Shown: one piece after another, positions 36,116-44,925 of the stretch
How the letters are laid out: each line of letters opens with the position of its first letter
Position numbering within the stretch: the stretch's first letter is position 1
NCBI RefSeq assembly: GCF_018860915.1
Contig: NZ_JAHKQD010000011.1
Coordinates: forward strand, 1-64,000
Direction: 5' to 3'
DNA from: Colwellia sp. C2M11
GTDB lineage: Bacteria; Pseudomonadota; Gammaproteobacteria; Enterobacterales; Alteromonadaceae
DNA: 64,000 nt
The notes under the pieces: model-generated
Seen by the model: only the letters and a program-made list of their open reading frames with translations
Database searches by the model: none
Told to the model about the DNA's origin: nothing
Translations under genes and position numbers: made by a program

Positions 36116-38504
36116 TCTTATTGATGTAGCAAAAGCGAATACAAACAAAGTACATAAAAATACTGATGCAAACCTTGTTAATGGACAAGAAAATGTTGGT
36201 TTAGGTGGTGTCGGTCGGTCTAAAAAGCATGAAAGCGCAGAGAAGCACGTTGCTGGTGAAGCTATTTATGTCGATGATCGACCTTCATTACGCGGTGAAT
36301 TACATGCTGCGGTTGGTCAATCTACTCACGCTCATGCGAATATTCTTTCGATAGACTTATCTGCCGTAAAAAAAGCCGAAGGTGTGGTTGCGGTAATCAC
36401 TGTTGACGACGTTCCTGGTCATACAGATATTGGTCCGATATTTCCTGGTGATCCCGTTTTAGCTATTGGTAAAGTAGAGTTTGTTGGTCAACCCATTTTT
36501 GCGGTGGCGGCCACTAGTTATGACTTAGCGCGTAAAGCGGTCAAGTTAGCAAAAATTGAATACCAAGCGCTTGAAGCCGTATTAACTGTAAAAGATGCTT
36601 TAGCAAAACAGAACTTTGTTCGCCCGCCATTTACGATGAAACGTGGCGATTCTGACGTTGCTATTGCTGATGCGGAACATCAATTATCAGGCGAGATCGT
36701 TGTTGGTGGACAAGAGCATATGTACCTTGAAGGTCAAGTGTCTACTGCGGTACCAACAGAAGATGGTGGCATGGAAATATTCACTTCATCACAGCATCCT
36801 AGCGAAGTACAAAAATTAGTCGCTGAAGTGTTAGCTATTCCATTAAATAAAGTTTTAGTGGATATGCGCCGCATGGGTGGTGGTTTTGGTGGTAAAGAAA
36901 CGCAAGCTGCACCTTGGGCATGTATTGCCGCCTTACTTGCCAATGAAACCAAACGACCTGTTAAATTCAAGTTAGGTCGTATGGATGACATGATCATGAC
37001 GGGCAAGCGTCACCCCTTTGAAAATAACTACCGGGTTGGCTTTGACAACAATGGCCAAATTAAGGGAATTAATATTGAAGTGAATGGTAATTGTGGCTAT
37101 TCACCTGATTTATCTGATGCAATTGTTGATAGAGCAATGTTTCATTCAGACAACGCTTACTTTTTAGATCAAGCAACCGTTACAGGTAATCGATGTAAAT
37201 TAAACACAGTGTCTCATACCGCTTACCGTGGTTTTGGTGGGCCTCAGGGCATGATGACCATTGAAATGGTTATGGATGATATTGCTCGTCATCTAGGTAA
37301 AGACCCGTTAGAGATTCGAAAAGTAAATTTGTACGGTGATATTGAACGTAACATGACTCATTATCATCAAAAGGTAGAGCATAATAATTTATCTGAAATA
37401 ATTGAGACACTTGAAGCAAGCTCTGACTATCAATTACGTCGTCAAGCCATTACAGCGTTTAATGCTAATAGTCCTATTTTGAAAAAAGGCATCGCCTTAA
37501 CACCGGTAAAGTTTGGTATCTCATTTACAGTGCAGCATTTAAATCAGGCTGGCGCACTCGTACATATTTACACTGATGGTACTATCCACTTAAATCATGG
37601 TGGTAGTGAAATGGGGCAGGGTCTCAATACCAAAGTGGCACAAATTGTTGCCGAAGAGTTTAAAGTAAATGTGGATACTGTGGCTGTTTCTTCTGCCCGC
37701 ACTGACAAAGTACCTAACACCTCTCCAACGGCAGCATCTTCGGGAACCGACTTAAATGGTAAAGCCGCAGAAGCCGCAGCTAAAATTATTAAACAACGTT
37801 TAATTGATTTTGCCTGTGAAAAATATCAAGTTACAGCATCGCAAGTCATATTTGAAAACAATAATATTGTGGTGGGTGAGCAAACGTTTAGTTTTGCAGA
37901 GTTCTGTCAGATTGCTTATATGGGCCGAGTATCTTTATCTTCTACTGGATTCTATAAAACGCCTAAAATTCATTTTGATCGTGCTACAGGTAAAGGTCGT
38001 CCGTTCTTTTATTATGCAACCGGTGCGGCAGTATCTGAAGTGATAATCGATACGTTAACAGGTGAATATAAAACGTTACGTACCGATATATTGCAAGATG
38101 TAGGGCATTCAATTAACCCAGCTATTGATATTGGACAAATAGAAGGAGCGTTTATTCAAGGTATGGGGTGGTTAACCACTGAAGAGTTGATGTGGAATGA
38201 GCAAGGCCGTTTGCTGTCAAATAATCCGGCTACTTACAAAATACCTGCGATTAATGACACTCCGCAAGATTTCCGTGTGACCTTGATGCCTGACGCGCCT
38301 AATCGCGAGCATACTATTTATAACTCTAAAGCCGTAGGAGAGCCGCCGTTTATGTTGGGCATGTCGGTTTGGTGTGCATTGAAAGATGCTATTTCAAGTA
38401 TTGCTGATTATAAAATTAGTCCTGAACTTGATACGCCAGCAACCCCAGAACGCGTACTTTGGGCTGTTGAAGCAGTAAAATCACAGTCGTCAGCAATAGC
38501 TTAA
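36108..38504 (+). CDS. xdhB: Xanthine dehydrogenase large (molybdopterin) subunit XdhB
   Basis: Carries the molybdenum cofactor and the purine site. Visible marks over the 798 residues are GGQEHMYLEGQ, the GGGFGGKE motif, TAYRGFGGPQG (with the substrate Arg), and the late KAVGEPPFMLG with the catalytic Glu, which together match true XDH and not aldehyde oxidase. The start overlaps the xdhA stop by 8 nt, so they are coupled. The enzyme should accept both xanthine from GuaD and hypoxanthine from the deaminated adenosine route. Confidence 0.97.
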   Translation: MRSLIDVAKANTNKVHKNTDANLVNGQENVGLGGVGRSKKHESAEKHVAGEAIYVDDRPSLRGELHAAVGQSTHAHANILSIDLSAVKKAEGVVAVITVDDVPGHTDIGPIFPGDPVLAIGKVEFVGQPIFAVAATSYDLARKAVKLAKIEYQALEAVLTVKDALAKQNFVRPPFTMKRGDSDVAIADAEHQLSGEIVVGGQEHMYLEGQVSTAVPTEDGGMEIFTSSQHPSEVQKLVAEVLAIPLNKVLVDMRRMGGGFGGKETQAAPWACIAALLANETKRPVKFKLGRMDDMIMTGKRHPFENNYRVGFDNNGQIKGINIEVNGNCGYSPDLSDAIVDRAMFHSDNAYFLDQATVTGNRCKLNTVSHTAYRGFGGPQGMMTIEMVMDDIARHLGKDPLEIRKVNLYGDIERNMTHYHQKVEHNNLSEIIETLEASSDYQLRRQAITAFNANSPILKKGIALTPVKFGISFTVQHLNQAGALVHIYTDGTIHLNHGGSEMGQGLNTKVAQIVAEEFKVNVDTVAVSSARTDKVPNTSPTAASSGTDLNGKAAEAAAKIIKQRLIDFACEKYQVTASQVIFENNNIVVGEQTFSFAEFCQIAYMGRVSLSSTGFYKTPKIHFDRATGKGRPFFYYATGAAVSEVIIDTLTGEYKTLRTDILQDVGHSINPAIDIGQIEGAFIQGMGWLTTEELMWNEQGRLLSNNPATYKIPAINDTPQDFRVTLMPDAPNREHTIYNSKAVGEPPFMLGMSVWCALKDAISSIADYKISPELDTPATPERVLWAVEAVKSQSSAIA

Positions 38505-38548
38505 CGTGTTGATAAACGTGATGATTAGCGAAGAACGAGAGACGTAGT

Positions 38549-39439
38549 ATGACTATTTCCACCAGTAATAACTGGAACAATGCAGTATATCAATTGAGTA
38601 AACAAGGCCAAGCTTATGTTTTAGTAACCCTTGTCGGCGTATCAGGCTCAACACCGAGAAATAGTGGCACTAAAATGGTGATTAGCAAAGATGACATTTA
38701 CGACACTATTGGTGGTGGGCATCTTGAGCATAAAACAATTAAGTATGCACAAAAAATGCTAGCTGTGGGTAAAAGTGGTCAACATTTAGAGCACTTTCAA
38801 TTAGGTAGTAATTTAGGACAATGCTGTGGTGGTAATGCCAGTGTATTGTTCGAATGCTTTGCCGCTGTCGGCGTTAATATCATGCTGTTTGGTGCTGGTC
38901 ACGTTGGAAAAGCGTTAATGCCAATACTGACGCAATTACCGTGTCATATCACCTGGGTTGATAGCCGCAATGAACAGTTTCCAAATAATATTGATACTTT
39001 TCAGAATGTAAGACAAGTGGTAAGTGAAGAGCCTGAACGTGAAGTGGCCAATATGCCAGAAAATAGTTATTACATTGTGATGACTCATAATCATCAAATG
39101 GACTTTGACATATCGCAAGCTATTTTAAAGCGAGCGGATTTTACCTATTTAGGGTTAATTGCTTCTGATACTAAGTGGCGTCGTTTTCAGCAACGTTATA
39201 AACACCGTGACATTGATCCAATACAAGTGGCGCGAATGAATTGCCCAATAGGATTGAAAGCAGTCAGTGGAAAGTTACCAATAGAAGTTGCTGTTTCTAT
39301 CGCAGGCGAAATTATCAATACTTATCAAGCTCAAAAAGCGCATCAATTAAATGAAAATACATCAAAAAGTAGTAAGTCGCCATCAACACAGCAAGGTGTT
39401 CATTGGCAAGAAATTAAGCAGTTACTTACTGCGCAATAG
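38549..39439 (+). CDS. xdhC: Xanthine dehydrogenase accessory protein XdhC
   Basis: Chaperone that brings sulfurated molybdenum cofactor to XdhB. The N-terminal part has VGVSGSTPRNSGTKMV and IGGGHLEH, then a cluster with GQCCGG; a C-terminal Rossmann fold begins at VNIMLFGAGHVGKAL (near 110). 296 residues, with a polar C-terminal tail. It follows xdhB by 44 bp. The gene is needed for active XDH in known systems, so its presence supports a working enzyme. Confidence 0.95.
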   Translation: MTISTSNNWNNAVYQLSKQGQAYVLVTLVGVSGSTPRNSGTKMVISKDDIYDTIGGGHLEHKTIKYAQKMLAVGKSGQHLEHFQLGSNLGQCCGGNASVLFECFAAVGVNIMLFGAGHVGKALMPILTQLPCHITWVDSRNEQFPNNIDTFQNVRQVVSEEPEREVANMPENSYYIVMTHNHQMDFDISQAILKRADFTYLGLIASDTKWRRFQQRYKHRDIDPIQVARMNCPIGLKAVSGKLPIEVAVSIAGEIINTYQAQKAHQLNENTSKSSKSPSTQQGVHWQEIKQLLTAQ

Positions 39440-39509
39440 TTACTTAGATTTACATAACAAGCAGTAATTTTTTATTAGTAATATGATCAGTTTAAACAGG
39501 AGTAGCAAA

Positions 39510-40880
39510 GTGTCTCATTTTGCCCTACAAAGTAAAAACGTAATAGTAAGCACTAACAATGGTGAATCTTCAATGATTCCTGCTTGTGTAGAAATTAAAA
39601 ATGAGCATATTTATGCTATCCATCCGTATGGACAAACGTTACCGTGTGAAGTTTTAGATTATGCTGAATACGTTATTATGCCGGGGTTAGTTGACTCTCA
39701 TGTACATATTAATGAACCCGGCCGTACAGAATGGGAAGGCTTTAATACGGCAACACAAGCGGCTGCCGCCGGCGGAATTACCGCGCTGGTTGATATGCCA
39801 TTAAACTGTATACCTGTTACTACTACTAAGGCTGCCTTTCAAGAAAAACTCGACGCTGTTGAAGATAAATTATGGGTTGATTGTGGTTTTTGGGGCGGTG
39901 TGATTCCACAAAACATTGCTGATTTAGACGAATTGCTTAATGCTGGTGTATTGGGTGTTAAATCGTTTTTGATTGACTCGGGTATTGAAGAATTCCCTAA
40001 TGTATCAGCAACAGATATTCGTGCTGCAATGCCTATTTTAGCAAAACATGATGTACCTTACTTAATTCATGCAGAGCTAGACTGTGGTGGTTTTAATGAT
40101 GTTGAAATAACCAAGAAATATAATAGTTTTCTTGAGTCGCGCCCTAAAAAATGGGAAAACGATGCGATATCACTAATGGTAGATATGGCGCGTGAATCTA
40201 AGCAGAAAGGAGATAATTGTAAGGTACATATTGTGCATTTATCTTCGGATGAAGCGTTAGATACTATCGCGCAAGCTAAAAGTGAGGGCTTACGTTTTAC
40301 AGCAGAAACCTGCCCACATTATTTAACCATTGCGTCTGAAAATATTCCTGATGGTAAAACCTTATTTAAATGTTGTCCTCCTATTCGTGAAAACCAGAAC
40401 CGTGAACATTTATGGCAAGCAATTAGTGATGGTCGTTTAAGTTTTATTGTTTCTGATCACTCACCTTGCACACCTGAATTAAAGCATATTGATACCGGTG
40501 ATATTGAAAAAGCATGGGGTGGTATTTCAGCGCTACAATTCGGTATTTCATTAATTTGGACTGAAGCCAAAGAACGTGGTTTTAGTTTAATTGATATTAC
40601 TCGTTTGATGTCGACCGAAACGGCAAAATTTGCTGGTTTAGACTCAGTGAAAGGGGCAATAAAAGTAGGTAATCATGCCGATTTTTTAGTATTTGATCCC
40701 AATGTTGAATTCACTATTACTAACGAAATGATTAAGCATCGTCATAATATAACACCATACGCGGGTAGAAAAGTGACAGGTCAGGTACAGCATACCTTTG
40801 TACGTGGTCACCATGTTTATCAACAAGATCAATTTATCAACACACCCAAAGGCCGTCCGTTACTTAAAGGGAAACTTTAA
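39510..40880 (+). CDS. allB: Allantoinase AllB
   Basis: Hydrolyses allantoin to allantoate. The amidohydrolase metal ligands are visible: DSHVHINEPGRTEWEGF, the carbamylated-lysine segment GVKSFLIDSG, HAELD, IVHLSSDEA and VSDHSPC. I chose the GTG at 39510 because AGGAG (39498-39502) lies 7 nt before it; an in-frame ATG at 39483 has no ribosome site. This gives 456 residues, close to other AllB proteins. It follows xdhC by about 70 bp, probably in the same transcript. Confidence 0.95.
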   Translation: MSHFALQSKNVIVSTNNGESSMIPACVEIKNEHIYAIHPYGQTLPCEVLDYAEYVIMPGLVDSHVHINEPGRTEWEGFNTATQAAAAGGITALVDMPLNCIPVTTTKAAFQEKLDAVEDKLWVDCGFWGGVIPQNIADLDELLNAGVLGVKSFLIDSGIEEFPNVSATDIRAAMPILAKHDVPYLIHAELDCGGFNDVEITKKYNSFLESRPKKWENDAISLMVDMARESKQKGDNCKVHIVHLSSDEALDTIAQAKSEGLRFTAETCPHYLTIASENIPDGKTLFKCCPPIRENQNREHLWQAISDGRLSFIVSDHSPCTPELKHIDTGDIEKAWGGISALQFGISLIWTEAKERGFSLIDITRLMSTETAKFAGLDSVKGAIKVGNHADFLVFDPNVEFTITNEMIKHRHNITPYAGRKVTGQVQHTFVRGHHVYQQDQFINTPKGRPLLKGKL

Positions 40881-40965
40881 GCTGGTAGCTAACTATACTA
40901 ACGTCAGCAATTAACCTTGACGATACGTGTTAACGATTAAAAATTTTAAGTAGGAACAACAAGCA

Positions 40966-42018
40966 ATGATGCTAGATATAAATACACAAGAGCAGAACAA
41001 ATTAACAGGTGCTTCATTAGCATTAGTTACTCAGTTGAAAACTAACTGTGTTGACTTAGCCAGCGAACGGGTTGGCGGTGAAACATTATCGTGTAGCGAT
41101 GACTTTTTTGCCGGCATGGAAAACTTGCTTAAACCGGGTCGAGGTATTTTTATCGATGGTAAGTTTACTGATCGTGGCAAGTGGATGGACGGTTGGGAAT
41201 CTCGACGCAGCTATGGCCGTGACAATGGCAGAGAATTCGACTGGTGCATTATTCGTCTTGGTATCAAAGGAGTAATACGTGGTTTTGATATCGACACTAA
41301 TTATTTTCGTGGTAACGCGCCTCAAACAGTGTCAGTAGAAGCTTGTGTAAGTGATGTTCAACCTAATGAAGATACGGTTTGGCAGACTATTTTAACTGAA
41401 GTAGCGGTAAATGCTCACAGTCAGAATATTTTTGAAATTAATAATAATACCGCTTGGACGCATGTGCGTTTAAATATGTTTCCTGATGGTGGTATTGCAC
41501 GTTTTCGTGTTTATGGGGAAGCCGACGTTAACTGGAAAAATTTTGTTGATGGAGAGTTAATTGATTTAGCCTACATTAAAAATGGTGGCAAAGCGCTGCT
41601 TGTTAGTGACATGTTCTTTAGTGATAAAAATAATCTTATTATGCCTGGTCGTGGTAAAGATATGGGCGATGGTTGGGAAACTAAACGACGCCGTGATCCG
41701 GGGCCAGATTGGTCAATTGTAAAACTTGCGGCTAAGGGCAGTATTGAAAAAGTCATTGTAGATACCTGTCACTTTAAAGGTAACTTTCCGGATACCTTTA
41801 CTTTAGAAGGCATGGTAACTGACAGTGATGATTTTACTGATGGTAAGCAAGCAGACAAATGGCAACCTATTATTGCTAAAACTAAATTGTACGCACATCG
41901 CGAACATCTGTTTTTAAATGAAATTATACCGGCAAACACTGAAAAGTTTACCCATGTACGTTTAAATATATTTCCTGACGGTGGTATTTCTCGTATGAGA
42001 GTGTTTGGGAAAGTCTAG
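40966..42018 (+). CDS. alc: Allantoicase
   Basis: Splits allantoate into ureidoglycolate and urea. The 350 residues are two copies of the allantoicase beta-sandwich domain, seen as repeated GRGIFIDGKFTDRGKWMDGW / GRGKDMGDGWETKRRRDPGP and repeated THVRLN-(M/I)FPDGGI segments near 160 and 330. This route yields urea rather than ammonia, unlike the AllC amidohydrolase route; no urease is seen in the window. AGGAA lies about 10 nt before the ATG. Confidence 0.96.
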   Translation: MMLDINTQEQNKLTGASLALVTQLKTNCVDLASERVGGETLSCSDDFFAGMENLLKPGRGIFIDGKFTDRGKWMDGWESRRSYGRDNGREFDWCIIRLGIKGVIRGFDIDTNYFRGNAPQTVSVEACVSDVQPNEDTVWQTILTEVAVNAHSQNIFEINNNTAWTHVRLNMFPDGGIARFRVYGEADVNWKNFVDGELIDLAYIKNGGKALLVSDMFFSDKNNLIMPGRGKDMGDGWETKRRRDPGPDWSIVKLAAKGSIEKVIVDTCHFKGNFPDTFTLEGMVTDSDDFTDGKQADKWQPIIAKTKLYAHREHLFLNEIIPANTEKFTHVRLNIFPDGGISRMRVFGKV

Positions 42019-42037
42019 CTTAGCGATAGGGTAAAAT

Positions 42038-42538
42038 ATGAATATAGAAGAATTAAATACCTTGTCTGTTGAGCAAGCAACGCATGCTTTTATGCAATGT
42101 TGCACAGCTTCTGCTTGGGTTGAAGCTATGGTGAAGGCAAGGCCTTTTAGCGACAGTAGAGCAATTGCGACGCAAGCAGATTTAGTATGGCAAAGGTTAG
42201 AAGAAAAAGATTATTTAGAAGCCTTTGAAGGGCATCCTCAAATCGGCAATGTGGCAACTTTGCGAGCGAAATACGCGAATACAAAAGAATTAGCCAGTGG
42301 TGAACAAAGTTCAGTAAATCAAGCAAGTGAGCAAGTGCTCGTTGATTTAGCCAAGGGTAATGCTGATTACTTAGATAAGTTTGGTTTTATTTTTATTGTT
42401 TGTGCTACAGGTAAAAGTGCTGCAGAAATGCTAGCTTTGTTACTCGAGCGCTTACCCAATAATAGAGCAACTGAATTAGCAAATGCAGCGGAAGAGCAGC
42501 GTAAAATTTTCCACCTTAGAATTGATAAACTACTATGA
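42038..42538 (+). CDS. uraD: OHCU decarboxylase UraD
   Basis: Decarboxylates 2-oxo-4-hydroxy-4-carboxy-5-ureidoimidazoline (OHCU) to S-allantoin, the third step from urate. The 166 residues show the family order: an N-terminal CTASAWVEAMVKARPF, the catalytic EGHPQIGN (near 67-74, His of the HPRIG motif), and FIFIVCATGKSAAEML near 125. 19 nt after alc and 7 nt before uraH. Confidence 0.96.
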   Translation: MNIEELNTLSVEQATHAFMQCCTASAWVEAMVKARPFSDSRAIATQADLVWQRLEEKDYLEAFEGHPQIGNVATLRAKYANTKELASGEQSSVNQASEQVLVDLAKGNADYLDKFGFIFIVCATGKSAAEMLALLLERLPNNRATELANAAEEQRKIFHLRIDKLL

Positions 42539-42545
42539 GTCAAAA

Positions 42546-42890
42546 ATGATGAGCCAAATAACAACGCATGTTTTAGATACTACCCGCGGACTACCAGCAC
42601 AAAAATTACCTATTAGCCTTTTTGCGCAAACACTAGATGGTTGGCAAGAGCTTGCTAAGGGAATAACAAATACCGATGGACGCATAACTGATTTATTAGC
42701 TAATGATGTTGTGCTTCCAGCGGGCGTTTATCGTATGCACTTTGCAACCAAAACTTATTTTGACATGAACAATGAACAAGGTTTTTACCCTTTTGTTGAT
42801 ATCGTTTTTGAGCTTGATGGTAGCAACACGCATTATCATATTCCATTGCTATTAACTGCGTTTGGTTATTCAACATACCGTGGTAGCTAA
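42546..42890 (+). CDS. uraH: 5-hydroxyisourate hydrolase UraH (transthyretin-like)
   Basis: Hydrolyses 5-hydroxyisourate, the PuuD product, to OHCU. The 114 residues have HVLDTTRGLPA at the start and end in the YRGS tetrapeptide diagnostic of the family. The reading frame is open upstream into uraD, but the ATG at 42546 (or 42549) gives the correct N terminus. There is no signal peptide, so it is cytoplasmic. Confidence 0.96.
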   Translation: MMSQITTHVLDTTRGLPAQKLPISLFAQTLDGWQELAKGITNTDGRITDLLANDVVLPAGVYRMHFATKTYFDMNNEQGFYPFVDIVFELDGSNTHYHIPLLLTAFGYSTYRGS

Positions 42891-42895
42891 AACAA

Positions 42896-43402
42896 ATGAC
42901 TGACAATATAAAAATACTGACGCCACAACCATTAACAAAAGATGCTTTTACAGTGTTTGGTGATGTAATTGAAGCTAATTCAGAGGCAAATAACTTTGCT
43001 ATTAATGATGGCTTTACTCAACGTTATCATGATCTAGCAAAAATTGATGTAAATGATAATAACGGGCATCCACTAATCAATATTTTTCGTTCAACTCCTT
43101 TGGTGCAACCAATTGCTATCAAAATGATGGAACGCCACCCAAAAGGGAGTCAGGCATTTATTCCTATGGGAAGCAATGATTATTTAGTGGTTGTTGCACC
43201 AGCAGGAGAGTTTGATGTAAATAGCATTAAAGTTTTTCTTGCTAAATCTTATCAAGGCGTTAATTACCATAAAGGAACTTGGCACCATTTTTGTTTAGCA
43301 TTAGGCGGAGAAAGTGACTTTTTAGTGGTTGATAGAGGCGGCGAAGGCGATAACTGCGATGTACTTGAACTCGATGGTTCATTGGTTATTACCAATACAT
43401 AA
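42896..43402 (+). CDS. allA: Ureidoglycolate lyase AllA
   Basis: Cleaves S-ureidoglycolate to glyoxylate and a second urea, ending the pathway. The 168-residue cupin-like protein has FGDVIEANSE, FRSTP, MMERHPKGSQAFIPM (near 78-92) and NYHKGTWHH (near 123-131), typical of AllA. It starts 5 nt after uraH. Glyoxylate-using genes are not nearby and must be elsewhere. Confidence 0.94.
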   Translation: MTDNIKILTPQPLTKDAFTVFGDVIEANSEANNFAINDGFTQRYHDLAKIDVNDNNGHPLINIFRSTPLVQPIAIKMMERHPKGSQAFIPMGSNDYLVVVAPAGEFDVNSIKVFLAKSYQGVNYHKGTWHHFCLALGGESDFLVVDRGGEGDNCDVLELDGSLVITNT

Positions 43403-43456
43403 ATACATAGTGTGACACACAAACAAGTAAGACATTATAAATCAAGGTGAGAATAA

Positions 43457-44743
43457 ATGTTAAAAGTATTTCGTGGAGAATTACTGCACTTTTTGGCTGA
43501 TCCTGCCAAAGTCCCTCTACAAGAGAGCTATCAATATATAGAAGACGGATTACTAGTTATTGAAAATGGCTTGGTGGCAAAAATAGGTGAATTTGCTGAA
43601 TTGTTTTCGACCTTGCCTGCTGATATTGAGATTACTCATTACCAAAAAGGGTTAATCATACCGGGCTTTATTGATACGCATGTGCATTATCCGCAAACCG
43701 AAATGATTGCGTCTTATGGTGAACAATTACTTGAGTGGCTAGAAAGTTATACTTTTCCATTTGAACGTCAATTTTCAGATCTTGAGCATGGTAAGAAAGT
43801 TGCGGAGTTCTTTTTAGATCAGCTGCTTGATGCAGGAACAACAACAGCTTTAGTATTTGGTACTGTGCATAAAGAGTCGGTTGAAGCCTTTTTTACCATT
43901 GCTCAGCAGAAAAAGCTGCGCATGATTTGTGGTAAGGTATTAATGGATCAAAATTGCCCTGATTATTTATCAGATACCGCACAAAGTGGCTATGATGACA
44001 GTAAGGCATTAATCGAAAAATGGCATAATACTGACCGCTTACAGTATGCCATCACTCCGCGCTTTGCTCCTACTTGCTCAACAGAGCAATTAAATAAAGC
44101 TGGGCAATTATTGGCTGAAAATCCGAGTGTTTATTTACACACTCATTTAAGTGAAAATAAAGCTGAAATTGCGTGGGTAAAAGATCTTTTTCCTGACAGT
44201 GATGGTTATTTAGATGTCTATGATCAAAGTAAATTATTAGGCCGTCGCAGTGTTTTTGCTCATGGTGTTCATTTACATGACAGTGAATGTCAGCGTTTAA
44301 GTGAAACAGATTCAGCAATTGCTTTTTGTCCTAGCTCGAACCTATTTTTAGGCAGTGGTTTATTTAATCTTAAGCAAGCACAAACGCATAATGTGAATGT
44401 TGGACTGGGCTCTGATATTGGTGCAGGAACAACCTTTTCTATGCTAAGTACAATAAATGAAGGGTATAAAACACAGCAACTACGTGGCGATAAACTTGGC
44501 CCATTTCAATCGTTTTATTTAGCAACATTAGGTGGCGCGATTGCCTTAGATCTTGAAGGCACTATCGGTAACTTTACTCAAGGAGCTGAAGCTGACTTTG
44601 TTGTGCTTGATTGTCATGCCACTCCCTTAATGGCTAGACGAATGAGCCATTGTAAAAACTTATCTGAAAAACTCTTTATTTTAAGTATGTTAGGTGATGA
44701 ACGACACGTAAAAGCAACTTATATCATGGGGGAAAAAGTTTAA
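43457..44743 (+). CDS. guaD: Guanine deaminase GuaD
   Basis: Deaminates guanine to xanthine, feeding XdhAB. This amidohydrolase of 428 residues has the zinc ligands in GFIDTHVHYPQTEM (near 71-84), HTHLSEN (near 229-235), FAHGVHL (near 270) and GLGSDIGAG (near 317-325). There is a 54-bp gap to allA with the small palindrome GTGTGACACAC, and a good AAGGTGAG ribosome site. Confidence 0.96.
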   Translation: MLKVFRGELLHFLADPAKVPLQESYQYIEDGLLVIENGLVAKIGEFAELFSTLPADIEITHYQKGLIIPGFIDTHVHYPQTEMIASYGEQLLEWLESYTFPFERQFSDLEHGKKVAEFFLDQLLDAGTTTALVFGTVHKESVEAFFTIAQQKKLRMICGKVLMDQNCPDYLSDTAQSGYDDSKALIEKWHNTDRLQYAITPRFAPTCSTEQLNKAGQLLAENPSVYLHTHLSENKAEIAWVKDLFPDSDGYLDVYDQSKLLGRRSVFAHGVHLHDSECQRLSETDSAIAFCPSSNLFLGSGLFNLKQAQTHNVNVGLGSDIGAGTTFSMLSTINEGYKTQQLRGDKLGPFQSFYLATLGGAIALDLEGTIGNFTQGAEADFVVLDCHATPLMARRMSHCKNLSEKLFILSMLGDERHVKATYIMGEKV

Positions 44744-44848
44744 TTATCGGTTTTAGTTATCATTACTCTTTATTATATTCCTATAAATTAGCGCTATCAT
44801 AAGTTGATTATAAACCAAGTTTAAATGAAGAGATAAAAATACAAAGCA

Positions 44849-44864
44849 AGCGTTATATAACGCT
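44849..44864. promoter_or_regulatory. 16-bp perfect palindrome upstream of puuD
   Basis: AGCGTTATATAACGCT, 61 bp before the puuD start. It is unlike the RutR-like sites, so a second regulator is possible. A further imperfect hairpin (AAACAC ... GTGTTT, about 44878-44904) lies just before the ribosome site and might affect translation. Confidence 0.45.
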
Positions 44865-44925
44865 CTGTTCACAATAAAAACACTTATTTTAATAAGAAGT
44901 GTTTACATAAAAAATGAGGAAGTTT

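Noticed and set aside
39483-39509. ATG start for allantoinase
   Set aside because: No ribosome site before it, whereas AGGAG stands 7 nt before the in-frame GTG at 39510.
40921-40936. TTGACGATACGTGTTA before allantoicase as a fourth RutR-like site
   Set aside because: Only the TTGAC half matches; the right half lacks GTCA.
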